32,809 nt of DNA from Oscillospiraceae bacterium (lineage in GTDB: Bacteria > Bacillota > Clostridia > Oscillospirales > Oscillospiraceae). Where the stretch lies: assembly GCA_017419715.1 (NCBI GenBank), contig JAFOKO010000083.1, positions 1-32,809 of the forward strand, written 5' to 3'. Shown here in pieces: positions 21,987 through 29,612 of the stretch. Under the pieces are notes generated by a model. It made no database searches, was not told where the DNA came from, and saw only the letters and a list, made by a program, of their open reading frames with translations. A program made the position numbers and the translations under genes. Positions within the stretch are counted from its first letter, which is position 1. Each line of letters starts with the position of its first letter.

Positions 21987-22082
21987 CGCTGGCGTCTGCC
22001 TGCCGCGCCGGAAAGGGCCAGTCTTCCTTGTCCGCCCTTCTGTAACCAAAATAAAGTGAAAACGATCATAAAGGGAAACAAT

Positions 22083-23684
22083 ATGGAACACGAGATCAAT
22101 CAAAACGAGCTTGAATTAGAACAGGATAGTATTCCTGCAGAAGTACCCCAGCCGGAAGCGGTGGAAGCGCCGATGCATACGGCGTTGACCGCCGCCTCCG
22201 CCAAGAAGAAGACGCCGCAACCGGCTCCCCCGGTCGAAACGCCTTCCGTTCCCGAAACCCTGCCTGCACTGGATCCCAACGAGCGCGTCCCCGTTTGCGA
22301 TGTGCAGTTCCGTCCCGGCAGCAAGATCTATTTCTTTGACCCCGGCGACTTGACCCTGAAAAACGGCGATCATGTCATTCTGGACACCGCCCGTGGTGCG
22401 GAATACGGTTTATGCATCATCGGCAATCACCGGATCGCCCGCCGGGAGCTGGTACAGCCATTGCGCCGCGTTCTTCGGATCGCCACGCCAACCGACGAAA
22501 AGATCCGCGCCGAAAACGAGAAGAAGGAGAAGGACGCCTACGCCTTCTGCCTGAAAAAAATTGAAGAGCTGGGCCTGGATATGCAGCTGGTCTCTTCAGA
22601 ATGCGCCTTTGACGGCAGCAAGCTCCTGTTCTTCTTCACGGCGGACGCCCGCGTGGACTTCCGGGAGCTGGTAAAGATCCTGGCCTCCAACTTCCACACC
22701 CGGATCGAGCTTCGGCAGATCGGTGTGCGCGACAAGGCCAAAATGCTGGGAGGCATTGGCATTTGCGGCAGGCCCTTCTGCTGTGCCAGCTTTCTGGACG
22801 ATTTCCAACCCGTCTCCATCAAGATGGCGAAGACCCAAAGCCTCAGTCTGAATCCCACCAAGATCTCCGGCTCCTGCGGCCGACTGATGTGCTGCCTGAA
22901 ATATGAGCAGGATGCTTATGAGGATCTGATTCAGACCAGCCCCAAGGTCGAGTCCTTCGTGGACACCCCGGACGGGCGCGGCACCGTCATCAATGTCAAC
23001 CTCATGAAGCAGAGCGTCACCGTCCGAATGGAAAAGGACGAGGATATCCGCTTTTATCGCAACAGCGAAATTTGCGTGCTCCGAAGCGGCAAGGCCAAGA
23101 AAAGCGATCCCCCGATCCCCGAAGATCTGGCCCCCATTTCCGGGTGGAAGGACGGGGATCTCCGCCTCGAGCACAGGTCGTACTTCGAGCAGCGCCTCAC
23201 CGCTGATCCGGATGAATTATACCAGGAGCAGGAAGCAAGTTTCCACGACGAAACCGGGCAGGAATTCGATCCGGGCGCGATGGAAGCCGTGGCGCACCAG
23301 AACCGGAAAAACCGCCGGGAGCACCGACCGGGCCAGCCCACACGGGCCGAACGCTTCATTCCCGAGAGAAGGCCCTTCCAGGAGGCCGGGGCTTTTGAAG
23401 TCGACCACGCTCCCCGCAAAAACCGGAAGCCTCCCCGCCCTGCAGCCGACAAAGGACAAGACCGTGTTGAAAAGCCGGAAATGCCCGAAAAAGCCGGGCA
23501 GGCCTCCCGCCAGCAGCGCCGCCGCCAGCAGCAGGGCAAGCCAGAACCGAAGCTACCTCAGATCCCACCGGCTGAAAAGCGCTCCGCCTCGGAAAAGCCC
23601 GTGGGCGACCAGCTCTCCCCCAAGCCGGCCAGCAAGAAAAACAACAAACGGCGCTACTACCACAACCGCAAACCGAACGGATAA
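22083..23684 (+). CDS. ricT: PSP1-domain protein RicT (YaaT) with long tails
   Basis: In Bacillus RicT works with RicA and RicF, binds iron-sulfur clusters and assists RNase Y in mRNA maturation. The core (about 70-340) has the PSP1 region and conserved cysteines: Cys228, 233, 234 (GIGICGRPFCCASFL) and Cys265, 270, 271 (SGSCGRLMCC). The protein is 533 residues, about twice the usual length. An acidic, Pro-rich N-terminal stretch of about 65 residues and a Lys/Arg/Pro/Gln-rich C-terminal tail of about 190 residues look disordered. The ATG at 22083 follows AAGGGA. It ends at the terminator at 23716. Confidence 0.92.
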   Translation: MEHEINQNELELEQDSIPAEVPQPEAVEAPMHTALTAASAKKKTPQPAPPVETPSVPETLPALDPNERVPVCDVQFRPGSKIYFFDPGDLTLKNGDHVILDTARGAEYGLCIIGNHRIARRELVQPLRRVLRIATPTDEKIRAENEKKEKDAYAFCLKKIEELGLDMQLVSSECAFDGSKLLFFFTADARVDFRELVKILASNFHTRIELRQIGVRDKAKMLGGIGICGRPFCCASFLDDFQPVSIKMAKTQSLSLNPTKISGSCGRLMCCLKYEQDAYEDLIQTSPKVESFVDTPDGRGTVINVNLMKQSVTVRMEKDEDIRFYRNSEICVLRSGKAKKSDPPIPEDLAPISGWKDGDLRLEHRSYFEQRLTADPDELYQEQEASFHDETGQEFDPGAMEAVAHQNRKNRREHRPGQPTRAERFIPERRPFQEAGAFEVDHAPRKNRKPPRPAADKGQDRVEKPEMPEKAGQASRQQRRRQQQGKPEPKLPQIPPAEKRSASEKPVGDQLSPKPASKKNNKRRYYHNRKPNG

Positions 23685-23715
23685 CCCCCTTAGGCGAAAT
23701 GCAAGATCCGTAATT

Positions 23716-23760
23716 AAAAGGCGACCTGCTTCCAGTGAGGAAACAGGTCGCCTTTTTTAT
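23716..23760. terminator. Bidirectional terminator after ricT
   Basis: AAAAGGCGACCTG pairs with CAGGTCGCCTTTT and is followed by TTTATTTT on the plus strand. An outer 9-bp repeat (GAAATGCAA/TTGCATTTC, 23696-23704 with 23762-23770) could extend the stem. It also ends the converging aminopeptidase operon. Confidence 0.9.
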
Positions 23761-23786
23761 TTTGCATTTCCGTCCGTGCGGAGAAC

Positions 23787-23812
23787 GCGGACAAGCAATC
23801 CTTGTCCCTGCA
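23787..23812. repeat. Single palindrome with degenerate foot
   Basis: GCGG, then ACAAGC-AAT-CCTTGT (one mismatch), then CCCTGC. A decayed single copy of the family, between the ricT terminator and the aminopeptidase end. Confidence 0.55.
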
Positions 23813-23819
23813 GTTCAAA

Positions 23820-25043
23820 TCAGAACGCCCACTTGCCCTTGCGGAAGATGGGCACCGTCTTGCCGTCGCGGGTGACGGCGTCGATATCCAGCCCCTCATA
23901 GCCGATCATGAAGTCTACATGGATCATGGAATCATTGATGCCGAGCGCACGGCACTCGTCCAGGGTCTTGTGCTCGAAGTCCTTAATGGTATCGGCAAAG
24001 CCCGCACCCACAGCCAGATGGCAGGCGGCGTTCTCGTCGAACAGGGTGTTATAGAACAGAATGCCGGACTCGGAAATGGGGGAGTTGACGGGCACCAGCG
24101 CGCATTCGCCCAGATAACCCGCACCTTCGTCCATCGTGATCATCTTTTTCAGCAGCTCTTCATTTTTCTCCGCATGGGCTTCCACGGCCTTGCCGTTCTC
24201 GAAGCGAAGGGAGAAATTCTCAATGAGCTGGCCCTGGTAGGACAGGGGCTTGGTGGAGTAGACAATGCCCTCAGCCTTGCCGCGCATGGGAGAGATGAAG
24301 CACTCCTCCGTGGGGATATTGGGGTTGAAATAGATGCCCTGCAGGTTGGTGTCGCCGCCGCCCTTAAATTCGGCCTCCGGGATCATTCCGACCTGGAGAT
24401 CGGTCCCATTTTCACCCTTGTAGTGCAGCTCGGCAATGCCCAGCTTGTTGAGGTACTCACAGCGCGCATGCATGTCCTTGTTGTGGGCCTCCCATGCCGC
24501 AAGGGGATCGTCCGTCACGCGAGAGGTAAAGAGGATCGCCTCCCAAAGCTTCTCGATGGCCTGGCCCTTGGGCAGCTCGGGGAAAAGCTTCTTGGCCCAG
24601 GCCGCACCGGGAACGGCGGCAATGCACCACTGATCCTTGTTTTCCATCTGATCGCGGTAGGACTTGATGATGGGATAGCGCTTCTGGCTGGCCTTGGCCA
24701 TCTTCTCCTGGTTGATGCCCTTGAGACCGTCGGGATCCTGGCTGAGCAGGTGGATCTGGCAGGGGAGGGTGTCCACATAGTATTGCAGGCGGGCCTTTTC
24801 CCACTCTTCCACCTTGGAAAGGGTGGTGACGGAGCAGTGCCGATAGTGCAGCTTGGCCAGAGGCTGATAATTGAATTCCACCTTGACCTTCCTGGCACCG
24901 GCCTTGTAGCATTCATCCACCAGCAGCTCCACAAATTTGGGCTGATCCAGATCACAGTAAATGATCACATTCTGGCCCTTCTGGATGTTGACCCCAGCGC
25001 GGGCGATCAGACGGGCGTAGTTGCGAAGAACAGTTTGTTTCAT
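23820..25043 (-). CDS. M29 family aminopeptidase
   Basis: A 407-residue metalloaminopeptidase of the AmpS/AmpT group, removing N-terminal residues from peptides in the cytoplasm. The expected metal ligands are in place: Glu247 region in PTEECFISP, Glu313 in GYLGECALV, His342 in ENAACHLAVG, and His375/Asp377 in DSMIHVDFMIG. Length is typical. AAAGGAG precedes the ATG at 25043. It is the last gene of a minus-strand run starting near 28232, 68 nt behind a small lipoprotein gene. Confidence 0.95.
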   Translation of the reverse strand: MKQTVLRNYARLIARAGVNIQKGQNVIIYCDLDQPKFVELLVDECYKAGARKVKVEFNYQPLAKLHYRHCSVTTLSKVEEWEKARLQYYVDTLPCQIHLLSQDPDGLKGINQEKMAKASQKRYPIIKSYRDQMENKDQWCIAAVPGAAWAKKLFPELPKGQAIEKLWEAILFTSRVTDDPLAAWEAHNKDMHARCEYLNKLGIAELHYKGENGTDLQVGMIPEAEFKGGGDTNLQGIYFNPNIPTEECFISPMRGKAEGIVYSTKPLSYQGQLIENFSLRFENGKAVEAHAEKNEELLKKMITMDEGAGYLGECALVPVNSPISESGILFYNTLFDENAACHLAVGAGFADTIKDFEHKTLDECRALGINDSMIHVDFMIGYEGLDIDAVTRDGKTVPIFRKGKWAF

Positions 25044-25111
25044 GATTTTTCTCCTTTGCTCTTTCATTGTTTTATGATTGAAATCCTAATGATTCATTTC
25101 ATACAGTCAAT

Positions 25112-25480
25112 TCAGCTTCGTCGATACTCCACGGCTTTCCCGTCGCCGGTGAGGGTGAGGGTCGTATCCGTGACAGTGAAGCTGTAGGATCGGTCTTTGG
25201 TACCGGGATCGGCGAAGTCCACATAGAGAACGCCGTCTGCCTCCATCCAACTGCCGGTCAAGCAGGCATAGTCTGCCCCCTGGTATTCCAGGCGGACTGT
25301 GACGCTCCCGTCCGCTGCCAGGGTCATCGTCTCCACGAAATCATGCCCCTCAGAATACTGCCCCGCGTTGACCCAAACCCCGGCGAGAGAGGGGACGGTG
25401 GGGTCCGTCGGCGGCGTTTCCACCTTGCCACAAGCGGCAAGCAGGAAGCAGAGCATCAGCGCCACGATCCTGTTTTTCAT
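25112..25480 (-). CDS. Small lipoprotein of unknown function
   Basis: 122 residues with a lipoprotein signal peptide (MKNRIVALMLCFLLAAC, lipobox LLAAC). The mature part has alternating beta strands (GVWVNAGQYSEGHDFVETMT, VTVRLEYQGADYACLTGSW, VLYVDFADPG, SYSFTVTDTTLTLTGDG), like small lipocalin/META-type sheets; the GVW opening is reminiscent of lipocalin-like domains. GGAGGAG precedes the ATG at 25480. It starts 15 nt after the ung stop, so it is in the same operon. No specific function can be given. Confidence 0.75.
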   Translation of the reverse strand: MKNRIVALMLCFLLAACGKVETPPTDPTVPSLAGVWVNAGQYSEGHDFVETMTLAADGSVTVRLEYQGADYACLTGSWMEADGVLYVDFADPGTKDRSYSFTVTDTTLTLTGDGKAVEYRRS

Positions 25481-25495
25481 GGAAATCTCCTCCAC

Positions 25496-26341
25496 CTACC
25501 CCTTGGTCCACTGGATTGGCGTCTCGCCGTGCATTTGCAGAAACGCATTGATCTGGGAAAACGGTTTGCTGCCGAAGATGCCCCGGTAGGCCGACAGGGG
25601 ACTGGGGTGCGGCGCGGTCAAAACCAGGCGCGCCCCCGGCTGTAGGGGCGAGCATTGCTCGTCCGCCGATCCGCACAGGCTCTCCGGGCCTTGCGGACAA
25701 GCAATGCTTGTCCCTACGGCGTGTTCAAACGCTTTCTGTGCCGGGGCACCCCAGAGCACAAAGGCGATCGGCTGGGGCAGGCGGGACACGGCGGCAAGGA
25801 CGGCGCCGGTGAAGTGCTGCCAGCCCAGGCTTCTGTGGCTGTTGGCCTGTCCGGCCGTCACGGTGAGCACTGTGTTCAGCAGCAGGACGCCCTGCTCCGC
25901 CCAGGCAGTCAAATCGCCCGAAGCAGGGGCTTGTACGCCCAGGTCCGTCTCCAGCTCCTTGTAGATGTTCCGCAAGGACGGTGGCAGCTTCACGCCCTCC
26001 CGCACCGAGAAGGCCAGGCCCATGGCCTGGTCCGGCTCATGGTAGGGGTCCTGGCCCAAGATCACCACCCGTACCCGCTCCGGCGGCGTCAAGCGAAAGG
26101 CCGCGAACCAGTCCTGCCGAGGCGGATAGACTCTCTCGACCCGCGCCAGCGAATCGGCAAACAAGAGGGTCATGGAATATGGCTTCCGACGAAAGGGATG
26201 GTCCAGCAGCTCGTCCCACGCGGTGGGAAGCACAATGGGGCATAATAGGGAATTGCAGTGAGGGCCCCGGATGCTGTCATTTTGCATCTTGCCTTCTGTA
26301 TCTTTCATTTCAGCCGGACGCGCCGCTTCGGGCCGACTCAT
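25496..26341 (-). CDS. ung: Uracil-DNA glycosylase with repeat-derived insertion
   Basis: Family 1 UDG excises uracil from DNA. Key motifs are intact: GQDPYH at 96-101 (water-activating Asp98), LLLNTVLTV at 153-161, and HPSPLS at 245-250 (His245). Between VLWGAPAQK and the HPSPLS motif, where E. coli has about 11 residues, this protein has about 36, and the surplus (residues about 208-233) is encoded by the 76-bp REPIN-like element at 25642-25717. The frame is kept. The ATG at 26341 overlaps the upstream stop (ATGA) and has AAGGGG 8 nt before it; an internal ATG at 26287 would remove 18 residues. The insertion lies in a surface-loop position, so activity may be retained. Confidence 0.92.
   Translation of the reverse strand: MSRPEAARPAEMKDTEGKMQNDSIRGPHCNSLLCPIVLPTAWDELLDHPFRRKPYSMTLLFADSLARVERVYPPRQDWFAAFRLTPPERVRVVILGQDPYHEPDQAMGLAFSVREGVKLPPSLRNIYKELETDLGVQAPASGDLTAWAEQGVLLLNTVLTVTAGQANSHRSLGWQHFTGAVLAAVSRLPQPIAFVLWGAPAQKAFEHAVGTSIACPQGPESLCGSADEQCSPLQPGARLVLTAPHPSPLSAYRGIFGSKPFSQINAFLQMHGETPIQWTKG
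25642..25717. repeat. REPIN-like palindrome pair inside ung
   Basis: GTAGGG, GCGAGC-ATT-GCTCGT, CCGC; a 34-nt linker including those four bases; then ACAAGC-AAT-GCTTGT and CCCTAC. The ends are exact GTAGGG/CCCTAC complements and the hairpins face each other. The most complete doublet in the window. Confidence 0.85.
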
Positions 26342-27471
26342 TGATCGTACCCCTTCAGCGTGGCAGCAAGGAGCTCGTCCTCTTTGAGGCCGTCCTTGTG
26401 GAGCATCTTGCGCATGACATCAATATCCGCGGTAATGTCCACCACATCATCTGCAAAGAGCTTGTCCAGTTGCTTCTCATAGCCGTCTGCCAGCTCGTCC
26501 AGGGCGTCGTTGATCTTCTGCTTGGCCTCCTTGATGGCAGCCGTCTCAATGCCCTGGGCCTCCAGGCGGGCATAGCTCTCCAGCGCCTTGAGGGTGGTGG
26601 GCAGGTAATAGTTCATAAAGTTGTAGAGCTGGGCCTCCTTTTCGGGCCGCTGGTCCAGGATAGCGAAGATCTTTCTGGTCAAGTCCTCGATCCGGTCGAT
26701 CTTGGCGGAAACCTCCTTGTCGGCGATCAAGTCGTTGTCGGCCCGGATCTGCCGAAGGATGCGCTCGTTGCGGGAAACCGCCTCTTCTTTTTTCTCCTCC
26801 GGCTGAACCGCCTGGGCCTCGGTGTATTCTGTCAACATCAGGCGGTAGGTTTTCAGATCCAGCCAGGCCGGATGGAGGATGCCCCGGGTGATCATCTCGC
26901 GCAGATCCTTGATGACCTTCTGGTAGTCGATGCCCATAACATCGGCCAGATAATGGATGGGAACGGTCTGCTTGTCGCCGATCAGCTTGAGATAGGCCTC
27001 AAAGCGTTCTTTCTTCTTCTTGCGGATGCGGCCGTAGATGCCCATGGTCAAACCGACCGCAGCGAGGCAGAGGCTAAACCCAGTTCCAAACAGCGGCCAA
27101 AAAGATAATCCCTCATCCCACAGAATTAAACCGCAGGCCCCGGCAGACAGCGCACCAATGGCAGTGAGAATGGCGCCGAACGCGGTAATCAGCGCACCGT
27201 GCTTCGGCATGCCGTTGACGCGCTTCTTTTGCTCCGGTACCTCGGCCACAGGGCGGTTTACCGCTCTGCTGCGGACATCGGCGGTCAGATTATCGACCGT
27301 CTTCTGGATGTCCACATTGTTGCCGATGTCCGGCAGGATGTCCAGATGGTTGGCGATCAGAATGCAAATGCCAATGGGGCTGCTCACGCCCAGACACAGC
27401 AGCGCCAGGCCGAGGAACCTCCACCGCCGCTTGCTGCGCTTCCGCCGTTCCTTCATCTCATTATAATTCAT
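26338..27471 (-). CDS. XpaC-like protein (5-bromo-4-chloroindolyl phosphate hydrolysis family)
   Basis: A 377-residue membrane protein. The basic N-terminus leads into a membrane segment (about 18-42, FLGLALLCLGVSSPIGICIL), then a hydrophilic stretch, two further membrane segments (about 92-140), and a small helical domain (FEAYLKLIGDKQTVPIHYLA, then DVMGIDYQKVIKDLREMI) that looks like a winged-helix or PCI-like module. The C-terminal half is long helices (PEKEAQLYNFMNYYLPTTLK) typical of XpaC. XpaC relatives often sit beside TelA; none is here. GGAGG precedes the ATG. It overlaps ung by 4 nt. Biochemical role unknown. Confidence 0.8.
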   Translation of the reverse strand: MNYNEMKERRKRSKRRWRFLGLALLCLGVSSPIGICILIANHLDILPDIGNNVDIQKTVDNLTADVRSRAVNRPVAEVPEQKKRVNGMPKHGALITAFGAILTAIGALSAGACGLILWDEGLSFWPLFGTGFSLCLAAVGLTMGIYGRIRKKKKERFEAYLKLIGDKQTVPIHYLADVMGIDYQKVIKDLREMITRGILHPAWLDLKTYRLMLTEYTEAQAVQPEEKKEEAVSRNERILRQIRADNDLIADKEVSAKIDRIEDLTRKIFAILDQRPEKEAQLYNFMNYYLPTTLKALESYARLEAQGIETAAIKEAKQKINDALDELADGYEKQLDKLFADDVVDITADIDVMRKMLHKDGLKEDELLAATLKGYDQ

Positions 27472-27524
27472 GAGTCTGCCTCCATTTCTATCACGATCAG
27501 AGCCCAGGTCGGGCCGCAGACGGG

Positions 27525-28145
27525 TTATTTCAGCCAGTAGGGAGGAAGGAGTCCTCGGTGGACCATCTCTCGCAGATCCTTCACGACCTGCTCAAAGTCC
27601 AGGCCCATTTGATCCGCCAGGTACTGGATGGGAAGGGTCTGCTTGTCGCCGATCAGCTTGAGGTAGATCTCAAAGCGGGCCCTTTTTTTGCGGCTCAGCC
27701 TGCCGGAGTTCATCATCCAGACGCCGCCTATGGAGCCGCCGACGCAAAGCAGCAGGAGAAAAAGATGTGTCGAATTCTGGGTTATGGCAAAGATTAGCAG
27801 GAGAATCAGCCCAAACCCTGTGCATGCGTAAGTCAGAAAGGCGCCGAGGAGCACGATCAAGGCCTTCAGCCAGGCTCTGGGCTCGGGCAGCGCGCAAACC
27901 CATTTCTTCCTGAGCGGCATCTTCGCCTCAGTTTGGCTTGCGCTCTCGCCCGGATCTTTCCCGGACGGATCGTTGTGAGCGCTCCGGCCAGCCACCTTGC
28001 CCATGGCTGGCAGAAGCCCCAGCATGTTGGCAAGCAGCAGGCAAATGCCGATCGGGCCGTTAACGCCCGCTATGATCAAAGCAAGCCCCAGATAATTCCA
28101 TATCCGTTTGCTCCGCCGCAGTGCCTCCTTCTCAGTATGCTCCAT
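27525..28145 (-). CDS. Shortened XpaC paralogue lacking the C-terminal domain
   Basis: A 206-residue protein matching the neighbour's N-terminal half: RIWNYLGLALIIAGVNGPIG, membrane segments near 100-150, then YLKLIGDKQTLPIQYLADQM and VVKDLREMVHRGLLP. It stops (PPYWLK) where the neighbour continues into the XpaC helical domain. The ATG at 28145 has a GGGGG-CAGATTC spacing almost identical to the neighbour's GGAGG-CAGACTC, supporting tandem duplication. Possibly a partner subunit or decoy of the full-length protein. I see no pseudogene lesion; the shorter form appears stable. Confidence 0.75.
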   Translation of the reverse strand: MEHTEKEALRRSKRIWNYLGLALIIAGVNGPIGICLLLANMLGLLPAMGKVAGRSAHNDPSGKDPGESASQTEAKMPLRKKWVCALPEPRAWLKALIVLLGAFLTYACTGFGLILLLIFAITQNSTHLFLLLLCVGGSIGGVWMMNSGRLSRKKRARFEIYLKLIGDKQTLPIQYLADQMGLDFEQVVKDLREMVHRGLLPPYWLK

Positions 28146-28226
28146 GAATCTGCCCCCATTTCCTTTCGATCGAGGCCCCGCAGGGCTACATGATATTCTA
28201 CCGCATAATTTGCCTCCTGTAAAGGG

Positions 28227-28235
28227 ATTGTAGCA
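28227..28235 (-). promoter_or_regulatory. Extended -10 promoter for the XpaC-ung-aminopeptidase run
   Basis: TG-C-TACAAT on the minus strand (TACAAT at 28232-28227). No convincing -35. The transcript would begin near 28220, almost at an AGGAGG followed by a two-codon reading frame. Confidence 0.45.
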
Positions 28236-28266
28236 CTTTTTGCTTGTAAAATATTTCTTTTTCACA

Positions 28267-28295
28267 TTGACAAGCCCCGGGAATCATGGTACATT
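28267..28295 (+). promoter_or_regulatory. pfp promoter
   Basis: TTGACA (28267-28272), 17-nt spacer, TACATT (28290-28295), a perfect -35 with a weaker -10, about 50 nt before the pfp start. Confidence 0.65.
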
Positions 28296-28344
28296 GGTGG
28301 CGTGCGGATTTTCTGCATATAAAATTGATTTGGAGGCAACACCT

Positions 28345-29586
28345 ATGAACAATAAACCCCTGATCGGCTCCGCCATTATCGGCCAGTCCGGCGGCCCCTC
28401 TGCCGTCATCAACGCTTCTGCCTACGGCGTGATCAAGACCGCCCTGGAAAGCGAGTACATCACCACCGTCTACGGCGCCAACCACGGCATCAAGGGCGTG
28501 CTCAATGACCGGCTGATGATCATGGACAAGGAAGATCCCAAGGAACTGGAAAAGATGCTCTACTCCCCCTCCTCCGCTCTGGGCTCCTGCCGCTACAAGA
28601 TCGCCGATCCCGATGTGGACGACACCGACTACAAGCGCATCCTGGAAATCTTCCAAAAGTACAATGTTCGCTACTTCTTCTACAACGGCGGCAACGACTC
28701 CATGGACACCTGCAACAAAATCAGCCGCTACTGTGCCAAGGTCGGCTATGAGTGCCGCGTGTTCGGCGTGCCCAAGACCATCGACAATGACCTCTTCGGC
28801 ACCGACCACTGCCCCGGCTTCGCCTCCGCCGCCAAATATATTGCCACCTCCTTCATGGAAGTAAGCCGTGACTGCCATGTTTACGATGTGGGCATGATCA
28901 CCATCATCGAGTGCATGGGCCGCCACGCGGGCTGGCTCACCGGCGCGGCCGCCCTGGCCGGTCTGAGCGGCGACGGTCCCGATCTGATCTATCTGCCCGA
29001 GGTGGACTTCGACATGGATCAGTTCCTTGCCGATGTCAAGCGGGTCTACGCGGAAAAGCAGAACTGCCTGGTGGCCGTCTCCGAGGGCGTCCACTACGCC
29101 GACGGTTCCTTCGTCTCCGAGGCCAAGACCTCCGGCACCGACGGCTTTGGCCACGCCCAGCTGGGCGGTCTGGCTGCCCGTCTGGCCGCTGTGGTGAAGG
29201 CCGCCACCGGCGCCAAGGTGCGCGGCATTGAGCTGAGCCTGCTGCAGCGTTGCGCCTCCCATTGCGCCTCCGCCACCGACATTGAAGAGAGCTTCAACTC
29301 CGGCAAGATCGCCGTGGAGTCCGCGCTGTCCGGCATCACCGGCAAGATGGTCGGCTTCCATTGCGACCGCAAGGACGGCTACAAGTGTGAATATGTTCTG
29401 CTGGATCTGGCCGATGTGGCAAACGCCGAGCAGAAGGTCCCGCTGGAATGGATCACCCCGACCCGCAACGGCGTGACCCAGGACTTCATCAACTACTGCC
29501 TGCCCCTCATTCAGGGCGAGACCAAGCAGGCCAAGGAAAACGGCCTGCCTGCCTTCGTGCATCTGAAGAAGGTCTTCGCGGAATGA
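28345..29586 (+). CDS. pfp: Diphosphate-dependent 6-phosphofructokinase
   Basis: This enzyme phosphorylates fructose 6-phosphate reversibly with pyrophosphate. The 413-residue protein has GQSGGPSAVINAS near the start, GGNDSMDT (115-122) with Asp118, and PKTIDND (143-149) with Lys144; Asp and Lys at these two places mark PPi rather than ATP use. MGRHAGWLTGAAAL binds the sugar phosphate. GGAGG precedes the ATG at 28345, so the protein begins MNNKPLIGSAIIG. It is GC-biased at third positions, as for a highly expressed gene. The GT2 gene begins 26 nt downstream. Confidence 0.95.
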   Translation: MNNKPLIGSAIIGQSGGPSAVINASAYGVIKTALESEYITTVYGANHGIKGVLNDRLMIMDKEDPKELEKMLYSPSSALGSCRYKIADPDVDDTDYKRILEIFQKYNVRYFFYNGGNDSMDTCNKISRYCAKVGYECRVFGVPKTIDNDLFGTDHCPGFASAAKYIATSFMEVSRDCHVYDVGMITIIECMGRHAGWLTGAAALAGLSGDGPDLIYLPEVDFDMDQFLADVKRVYAEKQNCLVAVSEGVHYADGSFVSEAKTSGTDGFGHAQLGGLAARLAAVVKAATGAKVRGIELSLLQRCASHCASATDIEESFNSGKIAVESALSGITGKMVGFHCDRKDGYKCEYVLLDLADVANAEQKVPLEWITPTRNGVTQDFINYCLPLIQGETKQAKENGLPAFVHLKKVFAE

Positions 29587-29612
29587 TCCTCTGAAAAAGC
29601 AAGGAGAACAGT

